Part shown: positions 56,651 through 64,000 of the stretch, piece after piece | Layout of the letters: every line of letters starts with the position of its first letter | How positions within the stretch are numbered: position 1 is the stretch's first letter | Assembly: GCA_963969395.1 (NCBI GenBank) | Contig: OZ017795.1 | Span: 29,617,063-29,681,062, forward strand | Reading direction: 5' to 3' | From: Pseudoscleropodium purum | Lineage: Eukaryota; Streptophyta; Bryopsida; Hypnales; Brachytheciaceae | DNA: 64,000 nucleotides | Notes under the pieces: model-generated | Told to the model about the DNA's origin: nothing | Databases searched by the model: none | The model's input: only the letters and a program-made list of their open reading frames with translations | Translations under genes and position numbers: made by a program

Positions 56651-59600
56651 AAAATATATTGATATGTCAAATACCAAATAGAAATGGTAAAAACATACAT
56701 TTCATTGTGTATCCATTTTTGTTGACATTCTAAGTGTTTCAAAACTACGCTTTAGTTTGCAAATATTACAGCGAAATTCATTTAAAAGTAGGTTGGTGAA
56801 GGCGATGAAAATAAACTTTGTTGTTTACAAAGTACAAATACAAAGAGAAGCTTAGAATAAATATGGCATCTTCATATGTATATAAAACATTGTGTAGTGA
56901 AAGGTACTAGATGCATACATATTTGATAATCTGTCCATTCTTATATACCCTAAATATTTCAAAACTATGTTTTACTTTTTTATTATTAGATATTAGACTA
57001 TAAACTTCATTAAAAGAAAAAGTCAGGGCAAAAAGCAATGAACTTGAAAGAAGTTTTGCCACTCATAGAACATAAATAAAACTAGAAACTTCAAATGTCA
57101 TACAATTTTGATAAGTTTCTAAATATGTACTTATTTTTGTATATTCAAAATATTTTAGGTCTACACTTTACTATTTTGAAAGAAGGCTCATGAACAAAAT
57201 GTAAAGGAAGTTTTTTCAATACATGGACCATATAGAATATGATTTTGATACATAGTAAAAGGTAGACATGCACATTTCTAACACACACATATAGATTCAT
57301 TTAAGTATATCCTAAATATTTGAAGGCTATATTTTCACTTTAAAAGATTAGAGTAAACCGTAATCGAAGAAAGCTTGACAAAGGCAATGAAAGAGAAGTT
57401 TTGCCATCTAGGGAATGAGAATGCAACCAAAAATTAAAATACTTATATATAGCATCCATATACATACAAATTACCAAATAATTTTCATATGTACTATAAA
57501 AAGTAGATACATACATTTCCAAACATGTATCCATTTGTGTATATTTTAAATATTTTAAGAATACACTTTAGGTTTTGAAGATTAGAATGAGCTCAATTTG
57601 AAGAGCAAAATATATTTTAAATTTTATAGATACGTAAATGACTACTTTTGACCATTCATCTCTAACTATTTGAGTGTCTATATTTCACTCCCTAAAAAAC
57701 TAAATTCTGAAAACATTGAAAATTCAATGTTTCAAAATTTTTAGCTAAAGTTTTAAAAAGTGAAGGCATGTGAACTTGTGAAGGCAATAAAAGAAACCTC
57801 ATGACTTATAGAACCATTATATAGTGAGTGATTATTATGCAATGAATGCAATAATTATACATCAAGTGACCATTATATAGTAAGTGCAAATATCATACAA
57901 CAAGTGATGAAGAAATACAGGCATAGTCCTATAAATTGTTACATACAAATACTAATATAAATATTATAAATTTTTAATGAAGCACAGTATATGCATTCAT
58001 TTACAACAATATACTCATTTTCACATAGTTACTCAAATAGACTATCTTCTATTGTAAGTGCTTAAGCAAAAGATATCAACATATATTCAATAATTGAAAT
58101 CCTTTCAAATATCTATATCATTGATTCATGTGGTGAATCTTTTCTTATTGCATCAATAAATTAAGCCCTAACTATCTGAGTGATCATACATAGTTGATCT
58201 AAAATTTCAAGCTCATTTTGGTGCAAGTAGTAAAATTGCTGTGGCCATTTAAAAAAAATTGAGTAGTTTTGGAGGTTAACTATTTGAAAACTTTCATTTC
58301 TCATTGAAAAAGGCATATATTTGATTGTTGAGAGGTTTCCAAATCCACTATCTCCTAAAAATTGCCAGGCAACCTATTTTCTCCCTAAGTATAAAAACAG
58401 TAGCCATCAAATGAGATTAAAAAAAACCTAAGACCAACCTCTTCTATTATGCAATGTGAATTAAAAAAATGTCATTGAAGAGACAATCACTATCTACGCA
58501 TGATACACTCTTTTATATATATATTTGCCTTTGAGACATATATCATTGAAAAAGATATATATTTGATTGTTGAGAAGTCTACATATATACTCTCATATAT
58601 ATATTTGCCGTTGATTGCCATTGTAAGAGACAATTACATGCATCGTACCTCAAAAGACATATGTATTGTTTTAAATTTGTGACTACAATTGCTTTTTGTT
58701 GATATTCATTGTTATCAATTATATTTGTGATTTAGAGCCCTCTTTGAATCTCCATCAAATATAAAATCTTTATTGATTTCTTTCTTTCTCAAGAATTTAT
58801 AATTTATATTACTTTGGGGGGGAGGTAGATGCTAGAACATCTTTGCTCTTTTTCCTATATTTAGAAATTATTATGTGTAGATATTGGAGGTTAGCAAAGG
58901 TCATGAGTTCTTGATTTAGAAAATGCCTAGCAATTTAATCTGTAGAATTCATAAATTTGCAAGTGCTCGTAGAATTCACCAAATTGTTTGTAAATTTTAG
59001 GATTTGCAAAAAAAAAATGTGATTAATTGGCCAATTTTGGAAATAGTCTTAGCATTGCCATTGTAAAAGAGAAACTAAAATTGCCTTGTTGATGTTATTG
59101 TTGTTATTTGGAGAGTGTAGGAATGCAATTGGAAGTCCTCCAGCATGAGCGTTCTAAAAGTTGGCAATACGTCCTGTAGAAGTTATTAGAACTAAAGTGC
59201 TATTGGAATTCTCAATAATTTTTTTTATTAATTTTAGGATTTGCAAGTGTGTATCTTTGAGGTAAGTTGTCAAGCTCCGTTCTTGCATTAGTAGTTTACA
59301 TCTTCGTTTCAACCTCCAAAATGAATGTGTTTTTTCAACCTATAGTTGGTTTGCACTTGTGCCTTAATTTTTAAGTTTTGTTAGAAAAAAATTGCATATT
59401 TACAAGGTTTGAATGAAGATTTGTATATAAACATTTCTTATAAGAGCCTTTGCAGGGCCATATTTTGTCACAATGATGAATTTGAATGGTACAAGTTGGG
59501 TAGAAAGAAGTTGCTTATTTATAGAGATACTCAAATCACAATTGCAAAGGTGGAATGAAATAGAGACTTTGTATTAGAGTGTGTTTGAAATTTACATGTT

Positions 59601-59913
59601 GAATGTTTATGATAGTTGTATAATTATTATTTTTCAAATGTTATAGGAATGAGATAGAAGGGGACAAAGAAGGAGGAAATATGAGATTCAAGACAAGGTT
59701 GTTGAAGAGATTAGGGTTTAAGATTGAATATAAAATATTACATTCAATAAATTAAAAATGGATAGTATACCACTTGCAAAATTTGTATAAATTTCTTACA
59801 ACCAATGAAAAATTGAGACATGTATCCTTCTTGTAAATCATTTATGGTTTTTACTGTATTTGACATGATTTGATATCTATCACCTCAAAAGAAGTAGTAA
59901 CTACCCTACATTC

Positions 59914-59966
<53 letters not shown>

Positions 59967-61684
59967 GGAAGAGTAAAGCTTACTAATTTTACTTCATTTC
60001 ACAACTTTAAGCAAAGTTTGCCAATTTCACTTGATTTGAGATCTAAAAACTTGTACATATCCATTTGCTTTGAAAATGGTCCCAATAGAAAGTATAAAGT
60101 GTTTTCATGATTTTCACAATTGTTAATTTAAACAAGCAAGTGTTGGTTTTGAGTTATTTGTGATTTATACTTATAAAAAAAAATTGCATCCCAACAATTG
60201 CAAGGTGAATTGTTTAATGAATTTAATAGCTTTTCATGTGAAATTAAGTTTTTTAAAGTATATTTTATTGTGCTAACACAATTTTAGTTGTTCATATGAC
60301 CTCCAATTCTAAGAAACTTTTATATGTGCAAATTTATGATACATTGTGTGGAGAGGGTGAACATATTAAAAATAAAAAATTTATATATTTTTGTTATAAT
60401 CTCACAACTTGTATGCAATTCTTTCCTTAAAATTGGTATGCATGCTAAGAAGTAAGTACTTTAAACATCTATACAATTAGATTTTGAAAAAAACAATGAA
60501 TTGCTTCATTGAAAATAACTATAAGCCCAAGCCCTTTTTCCTAGTCAAAACACACTAGAAAAGGCTTGGGCATTTAGGAATTAAATGTCTTTTTTTGAAG
60601 CTTGAGTTCCTAGTGAATATCAATTGCATGAAATATACTTTTCAAAATATGCATCATACATCTAGTGAAAAATTGAACATTTAAAGGTTAAAATGCATCC
60701 CACATGAAGAACAAAGCTTCTGATCATGAATGAATACAACTATATATCCTTAGTACTTTGAAAAATGCATAATAAACTTATGAGTTGAAATTTCACTTTA
60801 TAAATTCATACATAAGAATAGTCACTGAAATGAAACCTTTACATGATGTTGCAAAATCCATGGGCATTTTGAAAGTCAAAACTTGAATTTCATATGGTTC
60901 TTGATTTTAAATGTTTTTAAGCTTAACCAAAAAAATGTAGCTCCAATAATCTACTTTTTACTCCATTTGAATTTTTTTCAAAGTTGTTAAAGTTGTAATT
61001 TTTGTGACATTTAGAAGATAGCATCTTGAAAACTCAAAATATACCACTTTTGAACTTTTTTTCTATTGAATTTTTCTTAGTATGATGTCAAAAGAGTACA
61101 TTAATTATACCACAGTGTTTGATACTATTATTTAAAATTTTTTTAAATTTTGTATTATCTTAGTAACTTCTGTAATTACTATAATTTTTACAAATAAATT
61201 TCTTTTAAAAGTATATAAAATTCAATTTGATGTTTTTAATTATGAAAAATTGGGATTAAATTTTAAACAAATATTACCACATGTAAAAAATATCAAATTT
61301 TCAAAATGTATATTTTAATGTAGAAATGTAATGAAGTTTGACCAAGTTCAAACATATGTGAACATTTGATTCAACATTGAGGTGCCAAAATACTTTCTTT
61401 TTCGTGGACAAAGGGGTTTGGCAACTAGAATTATTGCTATTGGAGTTTCAACATTCTAATGTCCCAATTTTTTTGTGTTCAGCAACTTCTAGTTTGTTCT
61501 GTTTTAGAAAACCTATCATATGGAGCTTAAGGTGTAATGTAGCTTTTAAAAATATTCAAAAATTTAGTCTATATGGATGAAAAATTCCTACGATGTTTTG
61601 GACATTTCAATTTTAATATTCCAAACATTGAGACATCCCAAAAAATACTTAATTTATGTTTGAATCTAACCTTCATGTAAGATA
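56651..61684. other. AT-rich intergenic DNA, no gene seen
   Basis: No coding region is visible on either strand. Several stretches near 56640-57560 share the order CATACATTT, ATCCATTT, TATATTTTAAATATTT and CACTTTA. This suggests a loosely tandem repeat with a period of about 200-240 bp. Confidence 0.45.
59917..59962. repeat. TA microsatellite, about 23 units
   Basis: Uninterrupted AT dinucleotides lie here, the longest simple repeat in the window. Confidence 0.9.
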
Positions 61685-62629
61685 CACTACAAAAAGAGGG
61701 ATTTTGCAACTATAGTAGCAACTAGTTTTACAATTGCATCGAACATTTTCAACTAGGTGATAATTTGGAATTTGCAATTGCAATGGACAAGTTGCATCAG
61801 TTGCACTGTAGTCACAAGTTTCTTTTTCATCCGACAACATGCCAAAGACTTCATTGATGAATTCTTTTGACGTGGTTGTTGATGTGGAACTTACTTAACT
61901 GTAACTTGTCTACAATTGATTTGCAACTTATTTACAATTGATTTGCAACTTGTTTGCAACTCATTTACAACTTAAATATCAAAATTTCAGATCTAGCTTC
62001 TTTTTTAAATTATCAAATCCAAATATTGATATTATATAGATTTCACCAATTTACAAAAGTTTACAATTTCACAAGTTCTAAATTTTTTTAGACTTTAAGA
62101 ACTTGGTGATTTCTATAGACTATAGAAATCTACAAAATGTAGAAATATTAGAGTTCCATAATTAGAATTCATTACGTAAGAATACTATAACTTAAAATTT
62201 TTATATATTCTTGACAATTGATGTGGGACAATTGTAATTATTTTCTAGTTTAACTTTAGTTGTAGTGCAGTTGCTTTCGAGTTGTAGTGTAGTTGCTTTC
62301 AAGTTGCAATCTAGTTCCTTTCTAGTTGAATTGCAATTGACTTTAGATTCTATGCAACTATAGTTTGACTCACTAGACTTTACAAAATAGAAAGTTGTCC
62401 ACATTGACAATTGTATTGAATATTGGATGTAGAATACCTCACATCAATTCTTCTCATACATCCTTGTAATCCTAAACTTCACCTTGCAACTACTTTGCAA
62501 CTATAATAACGTATAATTTTGTTCATGTCAACTTTGGTGCAAATATAGAAGGCTACAGTTGCAAGATAGTTGTATAGGACACATAGTTGCATTGCAATCG
62601 ATTGTGGCGAACTTTTTTTTCTTTGAGTG
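61685..62629. mobile_element. CACTA-like non-autonomous transposon, 945 bp
   Basis: The left end is CACTACAAAAAGAGGG, and the right end in reverse complement is CACTCAAAGAAAAAAAAG. The flanking bases are ATA on both sides (61682-61684 and 62630-62632), a 3 bp target-site duplication as expected for CACTA elements. The interior is packed with TTGCAACT/AGTTGCAA motifs in both orientations, like the subterminal transposase-binding repeats of this superfamily. No protein-like frame is present, so the element would need a transposase from elsewhere. Confidence 0.7.
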
Positions 62630-64000
62630 ATATTAGAAAACAACATTTGTTGTTTAAACAAATGACAATAGGTCTATTTGTTTTACTAAGCCGTCTATGT
62701 CTATGTTCTATATGTCCATGAGGTTGTCTTTTTATCATTTATTACAATAAAATGAAATCTCTAGAAGTTCATACTTCATTACAATCATTGAAATTTTTTC
62801 AATGTCTAATTTAAAATAGAACTACTACAATATAAATTCATAATTAATTATTATGACTTTCAAAAAATATATTTATTTTGCAAATATGCAAAGAGTATAA
62901 TTTTCTATATAGATTTACTTTCAAATTATGTATGTTTTAAGAGTTTTTTACAATTTCTTTCAAATTTTGCAAATATTGGAGAAAGCCATTGTTGGCTACT
63001 TAGACATTGTAAGATTAACCTTTTATTTAAAAGTTAAAACAAAAATCTAATTTAGAAGCTCATAATGAAATACACTTACTTCATAACATATTTTCATTAT
63101 TTAAATATTCTAGGGATGAATTTTTCTTTATTAGATTATGTTATAGAGACAAAATAAGTCATTATCTTATGCATATTGGATTGATTGGCTAAAAGTGAAT
63201 AATGAGTAACGTTGAATTAAATAAAAGTTCTTGACATTTTTTCTTTATTTCTTTCCAAATGATTTTAAGACACTTCTACAAAAACTATAATAATATTAAA
63301 TGCCCAAATCTTGGGACAAAATTCAAAAGTGCTATGCAATATGGCTTCTTCCACCTATATTTTAGCATCTAAAGACAAGATATTAAGCATCAAAATTATA
63401 ATGTCTCTACACAACAAGATTTAAAAAATATATATTTATAGATTTCTTTCAAAGAAATTTTGAAGCAATTTCCTATAGAAATTCATCAAAGAATTTTTTT
63501 TATATATAGCATCTTGATTTTCTAGTAAGGATTTAAATTACAATCGCATTAGATTTGTGCAAAATGACAAAAGATTTAAGGATGGAGACATCAATATTTT
63601 CACCTTTGAGTAAACTTCTTAGTACTATACAATATTGAATATTTTGTGCTATTTTTTTCATGGAAAGTCTTAATTGTAGCAATTTCAATTTAGATCAAAA
63701 TATTTAGCAAATAATTTGATCTTAAAAAATAAAAAATTCACTCGAAATTGCTATAAATTCCACTCTTAAATTTGGACAACAAACAGAAAATATATGCAAC
63801 CATTGGTCAATTAGAAAATTAAACACCTGTGATTTTAAACAATCACATTTGATTTTAAATAAAAACTATTAAAATCACTTTAAACAAATCTAAATATATA
63901 GAATGCAATTGCTAAGAGAATAATTATATATGCAATAAAGACACTAAAATTAGAAGTCATTTTCTTTTTCTTTACAAAAATATTAGGAATCAATTAAAGT
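62630..64000. other. AT-rich intergenic DNA, no gene seen
   Basis: No coding region, clear repeat or RNA gene is recognisable up to the window end. Confidence 0.5.

Overview
The window looks like nuclear DNA of a land plant, most likely a bryophyte and probably a moss. The evidence is long, very AT-rich intergenic stretches, compact genes with short GT-AG introns, AAACCCTAA-type telo-boxes near gene starts, a relic of a kinase family I associate with mosses, and plant-type UBP12 and importin-beta proteins. I cannot name the species from sequence alone.

Layout. Three intact host genes are clear. An AIFM2/FSP1-like FAD oxidoreductase lies at 24955-22149 (-), in six exons that join in phase to 356 aa. 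Importin beta-1 lies at 35170-38605 (+), in four exons that join to 873 aa. A UBP12/13 (USP7-type) deubiquitinase lies at 56214-47027 (-), in many exons. A decayed serine/threonine kinase sits at about 17740-18640 (-). The left edge (1-420) looks like the promoter and leader of a leftward gene outside the window. The rest is AT-rich repeat DNA: a MITE family with TA-TGGTAG ends (601-1004, 39896-41044, 45026-45407, plus fragments), a 7.6 kb element with long terminal inverted repeats (about 26027-33645), and a small CACTA-like element with an ATA target-site duplication (61685-62629).

The most interesting region is 2062-15292, a GC-richer 13.2 kb block bounded by matching inverted repeats. I interpret it as a large multigene DNA transposon. 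Leftward it carries a five-exon gene for a DUF7869-type, DDE-like transposase with a GHTHEDID motif. Rightward it carries a long exon series with a ParB/sulfiredoxin-like domain, a large unidentified middle region, a basic Ser/Arg-rich tail and two FCP1/NIF-type HAD domains that lack the catalytic aspartates. About 27 copies of a 9-1-9 palindrome, TATCGGCTGGCAGCCGATA, are scattered over this block. I saw none elsewhere in the window. The copies lie in nearly every intron and in flanking and promoter DNA, and almost none lie in coding sequence. A ParB-like protein encoded among many copies of one palindrome resembles ParB-parS. That link is a hypothesis; transposase-binding sites or splicing hairpins are alternatives.

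This copy of the element is decayed. Seven premature in-frame stops can each be explained by one C-to-T change, and there are probably two frameshifts. This is what cytosine methylation followed by deamination would leave.
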